Below are positions 10,482 through 20,825 of a stretch of 64,000 nt of DNA, in pieces (positions within the stretch are counted from its first letter, which is position 1; each line of letters begins with the position of its first letter). The DNA comes from Trichomonas vaginalis G3 (Eukaryota; Parabasalia; Trichomonadida; Trichomonadidae). The notes under the pieces were generated by a model, which worked only from the letters and a program-made list of their open reading frames with translations, was not told the DNA's origin and made no database searches. The position numbers and the translations under genes were made by a program. Location: contig NC_067203.1 of assembly GCF_026262505.1 (NCBI RefSeq), forward strand, positions 5,456,001 to 5,520,000, written 5' to 3'.

Positions 10482-10872
10482 TTCAGTGTTAATATAGCCA
10501 TTATATATATTAGTTCATATTAATGCATACTGCTATAGGATGTTTTCTTTTAAATCTTCCAGATGACGAGATAGAGGCACTTAAACTAACGCATAATTTT
10601 TGAACTTTTAAAGCTAAAGAACATTGCTGCAGGCAAATAAATTTAGAATGATTGTATAATATGTGAATGCCTTCGATTAGCAGATAATATATTCCAGATA
10701 TCAAGAAAATATCTTAATATAAAAAGGTGCTTTTCCACAGGCTGTTGATATCTTAAAAATGGATAACTAAGCCTGAAATTGTGTTCTTTCAGTGATATCA
10801 TCTAATTTTAGTATACATTTAACATTTTAAAAATATATAAGATTAATAATAGAAATAATCATTAAAAAACAT
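10482..10872. other. Short intergenic stretch
   Basis: About 390 AT-rich bases between the TTAA element and the stop codon of the exonuclease gene. Nothing recognisable beyond the likely 3' untranslated region. Confidence 0.5.
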
Positions 10873-12429
10873 TTATTGGTGAGACATAACAAAGTGATAT
10901 AGATATGATACTTCATTTGCTACAAAGATTACCATTGAATTGGAATAATTTCTTTTATTCCAGTTTGCAAAGACCATTTGATGTGTCTGAAGGATCTTTG
11001 TATGAACATATTCATGAAGAAGCTTCATTTTGTTGCTATCAACAGGAATTTCAAAGTTTTGGCCAAACATCTTTTTAACGACAAAAGAAAGATCTTGTTT
11101 TTCTAAGTACACAAATTTATGGCTAGCTATGAAGTTGTTTAAGGCATCGCATGTAGTTCCACTTAAACACTGAATAAGCAAACATCCTTTTGACGAACAT
11201 ATGGCAATAAGTCCTATAGATGGTTCGCTTTGGACTTGCTTCCACATTACTTGTAAACTCATTGTAGAATTGTCATCAATTTCATCTAACTTTTTTTGAA
11301 GCTCGAAATCAAAAGAATAGACACATTTGATCTTTGTAAATATTCCTTTACTGAATTCTATTGTTAATTCTGTATGATTCCACGTTTGATTATAAGAATT
11401 CACAAATTTAGGTAATTCTTCGAATTTAATTTCTGAACCCCCATTAAGGTTGATGTAAAATGAAGGTCCGAGACGTCTAATTTCTTCTAATTCGTTTTGA
11501 TCAGCTTCATATTTTTTCCTTCTAGTATGTTTGGCTTTGATCTTATATCCCTTAGATTTTTCTGGTTGTGGCACTTCTGCTGATACTTTTTCGTCGGTTT
11601 CTATGATATCCTCTTTTTGAGAATCAGAATCTTCTTCTGTTGATGGTTTTTTCTGTTTTCTTTCAGTTGTTTTGTTTCTATTTTGCTTATTTTCGCGTAT
11701 TCTTTTTTCTTTTGGTGCTTTTTCAACTGGATTTTCGAAAGCAAGAGGTGATCCTTGATATTTCTCAAATCCTTGTAAGCATGCATAAAGAGCAACAGCA
11801 TCGTTAGCTGCATAAAGTATTTGGCAAGGTGAAAGTTTCAAATTCCATTTTGATCGAGAAATCTTTTTATTTTTGAATTCTCCGCAAGGTGTATCTGAAC
11901 AAAACTGTGCAACCATCTCATCAAATCCTTCTTTAAGATGATTTCTTCTAAGAATTTGAGCAGCAACGTCACAAACTTTGAATGTGAAGTCTTGGCCAAA
12001 TGTAGTACGTAGCATTTTTATGTCAGATGCAATATCTTTCATGAAAAATTGATTGGTAGTTAAGAAATTCAAAAGATCATTGCATTGTTTTTTACTTTCT
12101 CTTTTGATAAGCAAACAGCCATGAGATGAACATAATTGGAATAAACATACTCCAGCAGATGGATTGAACGGATGCCATTCAAGATCTAAAGCAATAGGAT
12201 TTCCATCTACGTATTCTGATAGAATTTGTTTCAGATTTGGATTATCTGACATAATGTATTGTACTTTCGTAAATTTGTTTTGGAAAAATTCAACATCCTT
12301 TGAAGAATTAATCGGCCATTTTCCAGTAATCTCCATAATATCCCCTTTAAGCATTTCTCTGTCAATCCTTTCAACGCCTGTAACGTTTACTGGATTTACC
12401 TCAGTTTGCTTGTTTCCTACAGATTCCAT
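10873..12429 (-). CDS. WRN/RNase D-type 3'-5' exonuclease with a duplicated degenerate domain
   Basis: A DEDDy 3'-5' exonuclease fold is visible in the first half: ALDLEWHP holds the first D and E, DIKMLRTTFG the middle part, and LYAANDAVALYACL the final Y/D block. Such enzymes trim DNA or RNA 3' ends (WRN exonuclease, RNase D, Exd2). A charged, Lys/Glu-rich linker (about residues 240-330) leads to a second copy of the fold, recognisable from CSSKGCLLIQ and KKMFGQNFE, which mirror CSSHGCLLIK and RTTFGQDF in the first; it lacks the acidic catalytic residues and is probably structural. I chose the start at 12429 (MESVGNK) because an initiator-like TCATTG lies just upstream and inside the longer open frame that begins at 12492. 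Host gene; 518 residues. Confidence 0.85.
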   Translation of the reverse strand: MESVGNKQTEVNPVNVTGVERIDREMLKGDIMEITGKWPINSSKDVEFFQNKFTKVQYIMSDNPNLKQILSEYVDGNPIALDLEWHPFNPSAGVCLFQLCSSHGCLLIKRESKKQCNDLLNFLTTNQFFMKDIASDIKMLRTTFGQDFTFKVCDVAAQILRRNHLKEGFDEMVAQFCSDTPCGEFKNKKISRSKWNLKLSPCQILYAANDAVALYACLQGFEKYQGSPLAFENPVEKAPKEKRIRENKQNRNKTTERKQKKPSTEEDSDSQKEDIIETDEKVSAEVPQPEKSKGYKIKAKHTRRKKYEADQNELEEIRRLGPSFYINLNGGSEIKFEELPKFVNSYNQTWNHTELTIEFSKGIFTKIKCVYSFDFELQKKLDEIDDNSTMSLQVMWKQVQSEPSIGLIAICSSKGCLLIQCLSGTTCDALNNFIASHKFVYLEKQDLSFVVKKMFGQNFEIPVDSNKMKLLHEYVHTKILQTHQMVFANWNKRNYSNSMVIFVANEVSYLYHFVMSHQ

Positions 12430-12917
12430 AAAAATTTGATGAAAAAAACGACACACAAAAAAAATTGATAGCTTCTTCAATGATATCAACATATCACAAC
12501 AAATGAGGTTAAGCGGGAAGGACGCGTTTTATTTCTATTGAGTAATGTTACACTTTGATGAGTATTTCCTTATTTTATGGATTTTAATTTGAATCATCTC
12601 ATAATTAATCTTCAGCTAAACAAGTATATTTACATTGATGGAATATACAAATGTATAAGCAAAGCATGAGTATATTTAATTCGCATGTGAGATTAAATGT
12701 CAATTTAACTATATTTGCATAATTACATGATGTGCAAATGATATAGCTCATGACCCAAGTTTTCCTGAGATTATCACAAGGCTAGTCGCAACGATAAATC
12801 AAATGATTTACGCATAATACCCAAATATAGTAAAATTCTTGACATTATTGTAAATAATTACTTAGATATTGCATAAAATTATAGTTTGTTGGCCCAAAGA
12901 TTAATCGCAGTTCAAAT
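12430..12917. other. Intergenic DNA up to the Maverick insertion
   Basis: About 490 bases, AT-rich, containing the promoter side of the exonuclease gene. No gene or RNA recognised. Confidence 0.5.
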
Positions 12918-12923
12918 ATCATT
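12918..12923. repeat. Target-site duplication ATCATT, left
   Basis: ATCATT directly abuts the left end of the family B element and is repeated exactly at 32157-32162 on the other side. Six-base duplications are typical of Maverick integration. Confidence 0.9.
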
Positions 12924-12924
12924 A

Positions 12925-13087
12925 GTAGTATATGTGGACGGGTTTAGTGACTTTTTTTGTTACATCTATATATAGACGATACATTAAAATATAAATCATA
13001 GTATTATATGTGGAAGTGTTGTGTACGTAGTATATGTGGAAGGATTGTGTACCTTTTTTTGTTACATCTATATATAGACGATGCATT
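12925..13087 (+). repeat. 102-bp duplicated terminal block inside the left repeat
   Basis: GTAGTATATGTGGA occurs at 12925-12938 and again at 13027-13040. A 35-base block starting CTTTTTTTGTTACATC occurs at 12951 and 13053 with one difference. Both have the same 102-base offset. A further partial copy (TATATGTGGAAG) lies at about 13006. The mirror arrangement is present at the right end. Repeated terminal motifs may be integrase or terminal-protein binding sites. Confidence 0.7.
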
Positions 13088-13166
13088 TATTTATAAATCA
13101 TTAAAAAATTAACATTAATTTTAAAATAATTTATTTTTTATCTTTTATAAAAGAAGTTATATATAG

Positions 13167-13757
13167 ATGATGTCAGATATTCCGCGATTAATTAAACATT
13201 GTTTAAATCCTGAATGGGTTAAACTTCAATTTAAAAATGAAGATTGTGAATTATTAAATGAATATGAAAGCCAAAATAAGCTAATGAGGTATAAATATAA
13301 TGATAAAGAATATTTAATTTCATGGAATCAATGGAGTCATAATCAAAGACCTCATAAACGAGAAGAAGAAATTGAAAATAATGAAATGGAAATCATTGAT
13401 GACATTAAAGAGGATGGAATTCCTAAATTTTGTAGAAAAACCTTTAGAACTAAGTTAGGAGCATATAAACGTAGAGTATTAAATCCTGAATATCTTAAAC
13501 ATCAATTTAAAAAGGAAGATTGTGAATTATTAAACGCTAATGAATATGAAAATGCTAAATCAAAACTGAGATATAAATATATTGGAAGTGATGAAAGGTG
13601 TAAAGATAAAGATAAAGTTTATTCAGTTTCATATAATAACTGGCACACGTTAGGGATAAGAAAACATTTAGGAGATTATGGTAAAAGTTCTGAATTCTTC
13701 AAATCTAGTATGTACGAGAGAATAAAAGAAATTAGAAATAATTATTTTCATGAATGA
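13167..13757 (+). CDS. Terminal-repeat gene, left copy, 196 aa, two-domain repeat protein
   Basis: The protein is built of two copies of a roughly 45-55-residue domain, LNPEWVKLQFKNEDCELLN...RYKYNDKEYLISWNQW (about 12-57) and LNPEYLKHQFKKEDCELLN...RYKYIG...VYSVSYNNWHT (about 105-160), joined by an acidic linker. The pattern resembles small beta-hairpin DNA-binding repeats found next to homing-type nucleases in phages and giant viruses, but I cannot name a family. It lies wholly inside the inverted repeat, so the element has two identical copies. A DNA-binding protein acting on the element ends would fit; that is inference. Confidence 0.75.
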   Translation: MMSDIPRLIKHCLNPEWVKLQFKNEDCELLNEYESQNKLMRYKYNDKEYLISWNQWSHNQRPHKREEEIENNEMEIIDDIKEDGIPKFCRKTFRTKLGAYKRRVLNPEYLKHQFKKEDCELLNANEYENAKSKLRYKYIGSDERCKDKDKVYSVSYNNWHTLGIRKHLGDYGKSSEFFKSSMYERIKEIRNNYFHE

Positions 13758-13852
13758 AAGATTCACTACCATAATGAAATAAAAAATAATTTTTTAAAAA
13801 ATAAACTTTAAAAATTCATGTCTTACATTTTTTGAATAATTTATTTTTTTAA

Positions 13853-13863
13853 TTCGTAAGAAA
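13853..13863 (+). promoter_or_regulatory. Start-proximal motif TTCGTAAGAAA, copy 1
   Basis: TTCGTAAGAAA directly precedes ATGAGTG. The same motif and start occur at 20205-20214 and, on the minus strand, at 31217-31227. A T-run lies just upstream. It is probably a promoter/initiator shared by three genes of the element. Confidence 0.55.
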
Positions 13864-14970
13864 ATGAGTGTCAAGACTAACGACGTTAAAAAATTGGGAT
13901 TCACAAACGAGGAAATAAAGGATATATTAGAGGAGGCGAGTTATGAAGTTAATAAATATTATTTAAGAAATTGTCAAAAATTCGCGGAGTTATTAAATGA
14001 TTTAGATTATGATGGAAAAATGAATAAAGATGATGTTATAAATTTCTTATATCCCACATCTGAAGAAGAAAAACCTAAAGAACCTGATGTTTTCCCTGAA
14101 TATTATGAAGAACGGATTAAAGATGATGAATATGATGAAATTGAAAGACTGGAAAAAATAAGAGATGAAATAGATGAAAAAATTAAGGAATTAAGAGAAG
14201 TTGAAAAATATAATGAGAATGAAGTAGAGGGTTTAATGAATATCCCAGCTTCAGAATCAGAAGTTCAAAAATCTCATGAAGAAAGATATAAAAATTACTT
14301 TTTGGAATCTACTAAAAATTTATTAGATGGTGAAATAGATGAAACACTTTCAGAAGAAGGCACAAAATTTATTCATAAACATAAGTTACAATTTATTGAC
14401 GATGGAGATTATCCATGTATATTACTTTCACCTCCTCTTGATTCTGAAAAATTCAAAAAAGCACTGAAAAATGTAACATATGCAACAAATACGATTAAGA
14501 AAGAAGACCATGATATTTACACAAATTATTATTTAAATAAATGTACAGGTGTTGATAAAGTTTTTGATTTGTTAGATAAAATATCAAAAGAAACAATTGG
14601 TACATATAAAATTTTATGCGATTGTGGTTTCATTATTGAAGATACTAATAATGTTTCATATGAAAGAACAGCACCGAAGGAAGACGAAGTTGAAAGGTCT
14701 ATACCATTCGTTATTAAGAATATAAAAGATATGAAAACTTATAAACATTATATTTATTCATTTATTTCAGAAAAAATGGAAGCAACCCATAAAACATCAT
14801 CTCATCATTTTATAGCTATTCATACATTCCTTTTCAAAGTTGTGAAATTAAATAAGACAGGAATTAGATTTAATGTATCAGGGTACGCATTCTTGAGTAA
14901 ATTAAAATGTATTCGTCACGTCGCAGATGATAAAAATTTATGTGTTCTTAATTCATTTTATGGACTTTAG
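13864..14970 (+). CDS. Large unknown family B protein, 368 aa
   Basis: Acidic protein with a charged coiled-coil-like segment (about residues 85-125, EIERLEKIRDEIDEKIKELR), a central mixed region and a C-terminal part with paired cysteines (ILCDCGFI) and a Lys/His-rich end. It starts with MSV, whose first codons lie in the terminal repeat, and stands directly upstream of the polymerase locus in the same direction. It could be a replication partner such as a terminal protein, or an N-terminal extension of the polymerase by position; no motif proves either. It is open throughout. Confidence 0.6.
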   Translation: MSVKTNDVKKLGFTNEEIKDILEEASYEVNKYYLRNCQKFAELLNDLDYDGKMNKDDVINFLYPTSEEEKPKEPDVFPEYYEERIKDDEYDEIERLEKIRDEIDEKIKELREVEKYNENEVEGLMNIPASESEVQKSHEERYKNYFLESTKNLLDGEIDETLSEEGTKFIHKHKLQFIDDGDYPCILLSPPLDSEKFKKALKNVTYATNTIKKEDHDIYTNYYLNKCTGVDKVFDLLDKISKETIGTYKILCDCGFIIEDTNNVSYERTAPKEDEVERSIPFVIKNIKDMKTYKHYIYSFISEKMEATHKTSSHHFIAIHTFLFKVVKLNKTGIRFNVSGYAFLSKLKCIRHVADDKNLCVLNSFYGL

Positions 14971-15777
14971 CCCTGGACTTTAAAAAAATAAACTTTATTT
15001 TTATTTATTTTTTAATTTTTATTCTTACATAAATGAACAAAAACGGAACAGCTAAAATGAATGATAATCAAATAAGAGCCGAAGGTAGAAGGTTATTTAA
15101 ACGCTTCTATAACATTCCTGATGGTGTTAATCCTAAAACTCGTAGAAGTTATTTAAATGAAGCCATAGATGCATATGAAGGATTTGACATTTCATCAGAA
15201 AGTGAGAGGTTAGCAAGAATGTTAAACGTTAATATTGATTTTTATTATTGTGACCCTCAACCAGAAGACGTAGACATAAATAAGGTAGACTTTCCATTAG
15301 TGGAATCAATAATGATAGATCCAGAATTTGAAACAGTAAATATTTTATTAACACAGAGTCCATGTGGAAAACTTCACGCTGACAGAATTACAGACGTTGA
15401 AGCACTCACAGGATATAAAGTTTGCCCCTTTTGCAAAGAAGAAGTATATTCTATCCGTGATGACCAGAAAGGAAAAACCAAAGAAGATTTTTAAAACATT
15501 GTGAGAAATGTAAAGAAAATAATGGAAGATTAATTCAAGACGTTCAATTGCAAAACACACAACAACCATATGCACCACATATCACGAAACAGAAGATATA
15601 TCAATGGCTATTAGCTCACAATTTGCAGGAATATTATAAACCAACAAGATATTATATTACTTTTGACTTCGAAACATTAGAGACTAAAGAAGAACTTCAA
15701 CTTTCTGAATGTGCAACTTTGAACGCTTACTTAAAACCATTTATGGTATCATCAACTGTCAAAATAAAGCCGCAAAC

Positions 15778-15998
15778 GGACTCTTTGAGTCCTGAAGGTC
15801 TTTCAGACCGAAGCGGCGAGGTCGTAGACCGTGATAAAACATTTACGAGGAATTTTTGCTTAACATCAAGTGATTCGTTCATCTCTGATTGGATTGAATT
15901 TTTATTTTCAACCTGTTCATTAGTTGCTAAATCAAATATTGAACAATATGAAGAATTAATGAAGCCGCAAACGGACCAAACGGCGGGGACTTTGTCCC
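15778..15998 (+). repeat. Cluster of micro-hairpins inside the polymerase frame
   Basis: Perfect small palindromes with three-base loops: GGACTC TTT GAGTCC (15778-15792), GGTCT TTC AGACC (15797-15809), GGTC GTA GACC (15820-15830) and GGGAC TTT GTCCC (15986-15998). They sit in two GC-richer inserts, each introduced by AAGCCGCAAACGGAC, in an otherwise very AT-rich coding sequence, and are translated in frame (KPQTD...). Confidence 0.75.
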
Positions 15999-16805
15999 AT
16001 ACATTAAATGAAAAACAGAAGGAAGCATTTAAAGAACTTCTAGATGAGGAATTCAATAAAGTGAATATCATAGGTTTTAATTCGGGAAAGTTTGATTTAA
16101 ATTTAATTCTTCGTGATTTAAACACTGCAAAATGGAAAATAAAATCAATGCTGGGTTCTTCTTCTCAATTTAAGCAAATCATTGTAAAGAAAACAAACTG
16201 TCCATATGAATTAAGATTTATTGACATCAGAAATTATATAGCGGGTGGAACATTAGACCAATTCACTCAAGATTTCGGAAACAATAAATCACGTGTTAAA
16301 TCCTTTTTCCCTTATCAATTCATCACATGGGAGAATTACGAAGATGAATTATATAAAGTGGAACCATTCACTCAAGATTCATTTTATTCAGCATTAACTC
16401 AAGAAACAATATCCGATTCAGATTATCAAATATATCTCAATGATGCTAAAAATTTTGAGAATAGATTAGAATATTTTATTCATTATTGCAATAAAGACGT
16501 TGAAATTATGATTGACCCAATTGATAAAATTATTGAAGAAACATTTGTTTATAAAATTGACATGCTTCATAATCTTTCTTTATCATCGAATGCATCAATG
16601 ATTCGTTACGCGTTAGCATATAAGAACTTCAATCCTAACGAAACATATCCAGAAGAAGAAAATGTGGAATCAAGTTTTGAATTAACAAAAAAGTATTGGA
16701 AATATAAAATTGATTCATATAAGAAACAAGATGAAAAAGCAGAAAGGGATACTAAAAACAATGTTTCAATGGATGACTATCAATACTATCACGATTTAAT
16801 CCTTT

Positions 16806-16950
16806 CATCTAAATGCAAAATGTGTGGTAAAGCGTTTACATATGCTAATAAACCAACATTAGATAGAATCGATAATGAAAAACCACATACCAAAGAAAAT
16901 TGTCAGTTAATGTGTTGTTATTGCAATGTCGTAAAATCAAATAAAGATGA
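16806..16950 (+). other. HNH-nuclease-type cluster within the polymerase locus
   Basis: The translated segment has SSKCKMCGKAF, then PTLDRIDNEKPHTKENCQL and MCCYCNVVKSNKDED: two CxxC pairs around a DRID...H...N core, the pattern of HNH/endonuclease VII-like domains. It lies between the exonuclease motifs and the palm of the type B polymerase. It could be an accessory domain of these polymerases or an inserted homing-type nuclease. Confidence 0.7.
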
Positions 16951-18674
16951 AGATGTTCAACGTTTAAGAATCAATTTAAGAAATTATGCATTAAAAAATA
17001 ATTTACCAATGACTCTAGATTCAGTTGAAGCTTATCACATCCTCCGTAATGGAATTACTGGTGGTTTATCAAATGTTCAACATAGAGTAAATCTTAAAGG
17101 AATCACGCACATTAATAAACTTTCATATAATCCAGAAACTAAAACTGTATCAAATGAGGACACCACCAACATTATGACTCATTTGTTGGTGTTGATTTAA
17201 TTCATTATATCCTTCATCATTTTCATCTAATCCTCATGATTTCATTCAATATACTGACCATAAAATGTATATGCCGGGAAGATTGAATGGTGTTATCATT
17301 TGTGATACAGCAACAAAGAAAGCAAAAGCATTGGGAATAATTAAGAAGAAAAATACTTTATTCGTGGCTGAAGTAAAGGGTCACATTGATGAAAAATACA
17401 TTAATGATTACATAAACTTTTTACCGATAATAAGAAACTTAGATATTATCACAGATGAAAAAACAATTGGCAGTTTTATGTATAATTACATGAAATCAAA
17501 CAATCTACCAGTTGACCAGAAACAGAGAAAATTAACTCAGTTAGCATCAACACACAACCAATATCAACCATTTTCTTCTATTATCTTTGGTATCTAATAG
17601 ACAGATTTCATTTTATCATTGATGATATTCAATCAATTTTAACATTTACGAAAAAATACTTGTTTTAATGAATTTGCGAACGAATTTATGAATGAAAAGA
17701 CAAAAGGCGGAATTAGAAGGAAATAAAGGAAAAAGTTTATTTTGCAAGATTTCACTTAATGGATCATATGGTTACGATGCAATGAATACACAAAATTACG
17801 CAAAGACTAAAATAATGAATGCACAGAAGGCACGCGTTGCATGTATGTCAAATAAGTTTAAAAACATAAGATAAAAAGGTGAAGATACGTATCAAGTGAT
17901 GCTTAAAGATAGATTTTTATAGATGTGATACATGTTTACAAGAGGCATTCTTCACTTTAGATAATGCTAAATACTGGTATTTGGTTTTCATTTATGATTT
18001 ATGTATTAAATGCATGGATGTTAATCGTTTTCATTTCATTGAAGGTGATACTGATTCATCTTATTGGGCTATTGCTGGCGATCCAAGTCTTCCTAACACT
18101 CAAGCATTTCAAGCAATTGTAACCGATAAAAAATTTTATGATAAAAACATTTACAAATTCGCGCCACCTTTTGATTTCTTTTGTTTTAATGAGAAATTTA
18201 AAACCTAAATTAAAGAATAAAGCTGAAGAAAAAGCACATGAGAAGAAGTTATTGGGTTAGCAATTGAGAAACAGGTGATAACATGGTTGCTTTATGTCTA
18301 AGTGTTATACTTCATTCAACGGTTCAATTGATGGGGGTGATTTTAAAAAGATTGCACAAAAAAATGAAAGGTGTTAGTTTACGACAAAATAAACAATTAA
18401 CACCTAAAAATTATTTGGATATAATAAATGATAAAGTGATATTTGATGGTCAGAATATTAATTTACAACTTAAAAACGGGTCAATGACTCGCTTAACAAT
18501 TGTAAGACTGCATTAACAGGAGCACACACTAAGGCTGTATGTTGTGAAAATGGATGTTGTATGCCATTTATTTAATGAAATGCCACAGAAGAGACAAAAG
18601 GAACCGTTAATAATGGTTTTGTACTATGATTCAAAAGGTGGGCACCCTTAAAACATTATTTTATTTTTATATAA

Positions 18675-20196
18675 ATGGATAACACAGATTTAAAAATTTT
18701 AATTGATGATTTAGTATTTAATCAAAATTTTCTTGATTATTTATGATTTAAAAGCATATCTCCAAAAATATAATAAAAATATAACGGGTGATGATATGGA
18801 TTATTATTATTCGTATTATAAAAATGAAATTTTGAAATATCATGATAAAATAATTTCTAAAATTAAAGACAAAATTAAAAATAATGAATATTCAAAGGGA
18901 AAAACTAAATCACAACTTAAACAATTGAAAGATTTTAAAAATAAAGTATTAACAGAAGAAGATATTGATGAATTATATAAATTATATAATCCTGAGCCGC
19001 AAAAGCAAAAGGAGCAAAAACAAAAGGTGCAAAACGCCCAGGTCCTTCAGACCATAAATGATGCACAAGCTTTAATTTATGATTCATTAGTTAAACCATA
19101 TTCAGCCCGACTTTTAAATGAAGATCAACTTTTGGAATTCATCCTTCAACATAAACTCGAAGCGGGAAAGTATATTAAACCTTTATATACAGCATATTTA
19201 AAACAAATGAATAGAATACATCCAGAATTAATGAAGGAAGGAATGAATTCCAAAACTTCATCATCCAAAATCAAAGCAGATAAAATTAAACCACTTGCAA
19301 CACCAAAACCACCTCCTCCTTCAGTTAATCCTTCATCATTCACTTTATTATATCCATTTCAAACATTAAAGAAACAAAAAGATTTTAAAAAGGATTTCAA
19401 AATATTAAATAAACCAACTGACCCAAAAATTCAACCGTTAAAGGAAAAATTTAGTCGCCCTTCATTTGCACCATATCCATATTCATATGAAATCGATCAT
19501 TTAGAATATTCAAAAGGAAACGTTACTTATTTATTTGCCATTAACATTAACACCAGATATTTATATTGCATTCCAGTGAAAGGGAAAACAGAACAGGAAA
19601 CAAGAAGAGCTATTCAATACTTACTAGATCATGAAAGAGTAGATAATATCAGGGGTGATGGTGATAAAGGATTTCAGGCAGCTATGGCTCATTATTTCCC
19701 ACAAATTAATTTTTACTTTTCATCCTCTCCATATACGTTTCATAATAAAATAGTTGATGCGGTAATGAGAACTCTTAGAGATGCGTTAGGGGTTAATGGT
19801 CAGATATACTGGGATGGAAATCATGACTCCATCATACAACAGTTAGTATATTATTACAATAATACATGGCATAGAACTATAAACATGAAACCAGTGGAAA
19901 TGAAAAATGATATTTCAAAAGAATGGGAATATATTAGAAAGCAAATGGAAAGGTTAAATGATGTTAAACGTGAACAAATTAATTCAGGGCTCATGAATTT
20001 TAAACAAGGGAATAAAGTTTTAATTCATCTCGATTATGGAAAAACTGATAAATCAATGACAAAAAGAAGACGAAGATTTGACACAATAGCTGAATTTGTT
20101 AGATATATTAACGGTAATGCATTAGTTGAAGTTGACAATAAATTAATAGAAATTCCGATTTATTTTATTACTCCATTATATTTAAATAATATTTAA
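18675..20196 (+). pseudogene. Maverick retrovirus-like integrase, family B, nearly whole
   Basis: Long frame with a Lys-rich coiled N-terminal half, a Pro-rich linker (TPKPPPPSVNPSS) and an integrase core: YEIDHLEYSKG gives the first acidic residue, IRGDGDKGFQ the second, and HNKIVDAVMRTLRD lies at the spacing of the third, followed by a C-terminal beta-barrel/chromo-like region (GNKVLIHLDYGK...IAEFVRYINGN). In Mavericks it carries out integration. A micro-hairpin insert (GGTCCTTCAGACC, 19041-19053) is translated within it. It looks almost whole, with perhaps one break near its start. It is clearly distinct in sequence from the family A integrase at 618-1575. Confidence 0.85.
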
Positions 20197-20204
20197 TTTT
20201 TTAT

Positions 20205-20214
20205 TTCGTAAGAA
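20205..20214 (+). promoter_or_regulatory. Start-proximal motif TTCGTAAGAA, copy 2
   Basis: Same motif as at 13853, directly before ATGAGTG of the 87-residue gene, in the short gap after the integrase stop. Confidence 0.5.
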
Positions 20215-20478
20215 ATGAGTGACAACGAAGCATCCAAGAGTCCAGACAATGAATATAAAAAGAAACTAAACAGAATTAAATCAAAAATATGCTATTACAA
20301 AAAGAAGTCGCAATGTGGTGGGGTTGAAAACGATAAAGAAATAATCGAAAAATTAGAAACTTATCGTTCAATCCTTAAACTGAGTGAAGCAAAAATAAAA
20401 GAATTTAATAGAATAAATAAATTGATTGGAAGAGATGAATTTAATAAAGATGAATTTTTAAACTCTATCCAAATTTAA
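20215..20478 (+). CDS. Small basic coiled-coil protein, 87 aa, unknown
   Basis: Lys/Glu-rich protein with helix-forming segments (KKKLNRIKSKICYYKKKS, then DKEIIEKLETYRSILKLSEAKIKEF). It starts right after the integrase gene and shares the promoter motif of the gene at 13864. Its end overlaps the minus-strand gene 20475-20639 by four bases. No family recognised; a nucleic-acid or virion-core protein would fit the composition. Confidence 0.6.
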   Translation: MSDNEASKSPDNEYKKKLNRIKSKICYYKKKSQCGGVENDKEIIEKLETYRSILKLSEAKIKEFNRINKLIGRDEFNKDEFLNSIQI

Positions 20479-20639
20479 TTTTTATTCCTCTTTGACAACA
20501 TCTCTCTTTCCATCATTACTGCATAACCACATTTTCTCAATTTTAGTGGTTTGTTATTTTTAACATGTTCTTGCATCATTTTTATCATTTCCTCCCTTGT
20601 TATGATTCGTGGTAAATTTTGAGCTTGTGGGGTATTCAT
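20475..20639 (-). CDS. Tiny family B protein, 54 aa
   Basis: Short open frame MNTPQAQNLPRIITREEMIK...ending LSKRNKN, basic at the C-terminus and rich in Met. It is convergent with the 87-residue gene, overlapping it by four bases, the same arrangement seen elsewhere in the element. An AT-rich block with T-runs lies upstream. No family recognised. Confidence 0.45.
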   Translation of the reverse strand: MNTPQAQNLPRIITREEMIKMMQEHVKNNKPLKLRKCGYAVMMEREMLSKRNKN

Positions 20640-20825
20640 TTATGATAAAAATAAAAATTTGTTATCACTTATTTTATCGTTAAGTGACTCAAAGAGTCCG
20701 GAGACAAAGTCTCATGGTTTTTAGGTTCATCTTTAGTTAATTATTTTTGAAGAACTGAAGGTGTCACTATGTCACCATGTGTCACTCGGTTATTTAACTT
20801 CTCTGAAAAAATAAACTTAGAAAAA
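20640..20825. repeat. Gap with two micro-hairpins
   Basis: Non-coding gap between two minus-strand genes. It contains GACTC AAA GAGTC (20686-20698) and GAGAC AAA GTCTC (20701-20713), members of the micro-hairpin family, followed by a CACTATGTCACCATGTGTCAC stretch near 20765. Confidence 0.6.

Larger units (their letters stand above)
12924..13870 (+). repeat. Family B terminal inverted repeat, left, 947 bp
   Basis: Matches the reverse complement of 31210-32156 over its full length. It includes a complete 196-residue gene and ends at ATGAGTG, the start of the next gene inward, so both element ends supply the same promoter and first two codons to two different genes. Its outer 160 bases contain a 102-base near-tandem duplication. 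Confidence 0.95.
15033..18651 (+). pseudogene. Maverick protein-primed type B DNA polymerase, broken
   Basis: Hallmarks are readable in order: exonuclease motif I (TFDFETLE, near 15660), exonuclease motif II (GFNSGKFDLNLI, near 16075), exonuclease motif III (HYCNKDVEIM, near 16490), polymerase motif B (SLNGSYGYD, near 17755) and motif C (GDTDSSYW, near 18045). This enzyme replicates the linear element using a protein primer. An N-terminal zinc-like CPFCKEEV segment precedes the exonuclease. Between the exonuclease and palm lies an HNH-type cysteine cluster (separate entry). The locus is broken, with roughly six to eight breaks, most in the polymerase half, so this copy could not replicate itself. 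Confidence 0.9.

Noticed and set aside
13864-14970. Identification of the 368-residue protein as the polymerase terminal protein
   Set aside because: Position would fit, but there is no motif to support it, so it is left as unknown.
18637-18651. GGGCACCCTTAA as a third TTAA-element end
   Set aside because: No partner end found nearby; short match likely by chance.
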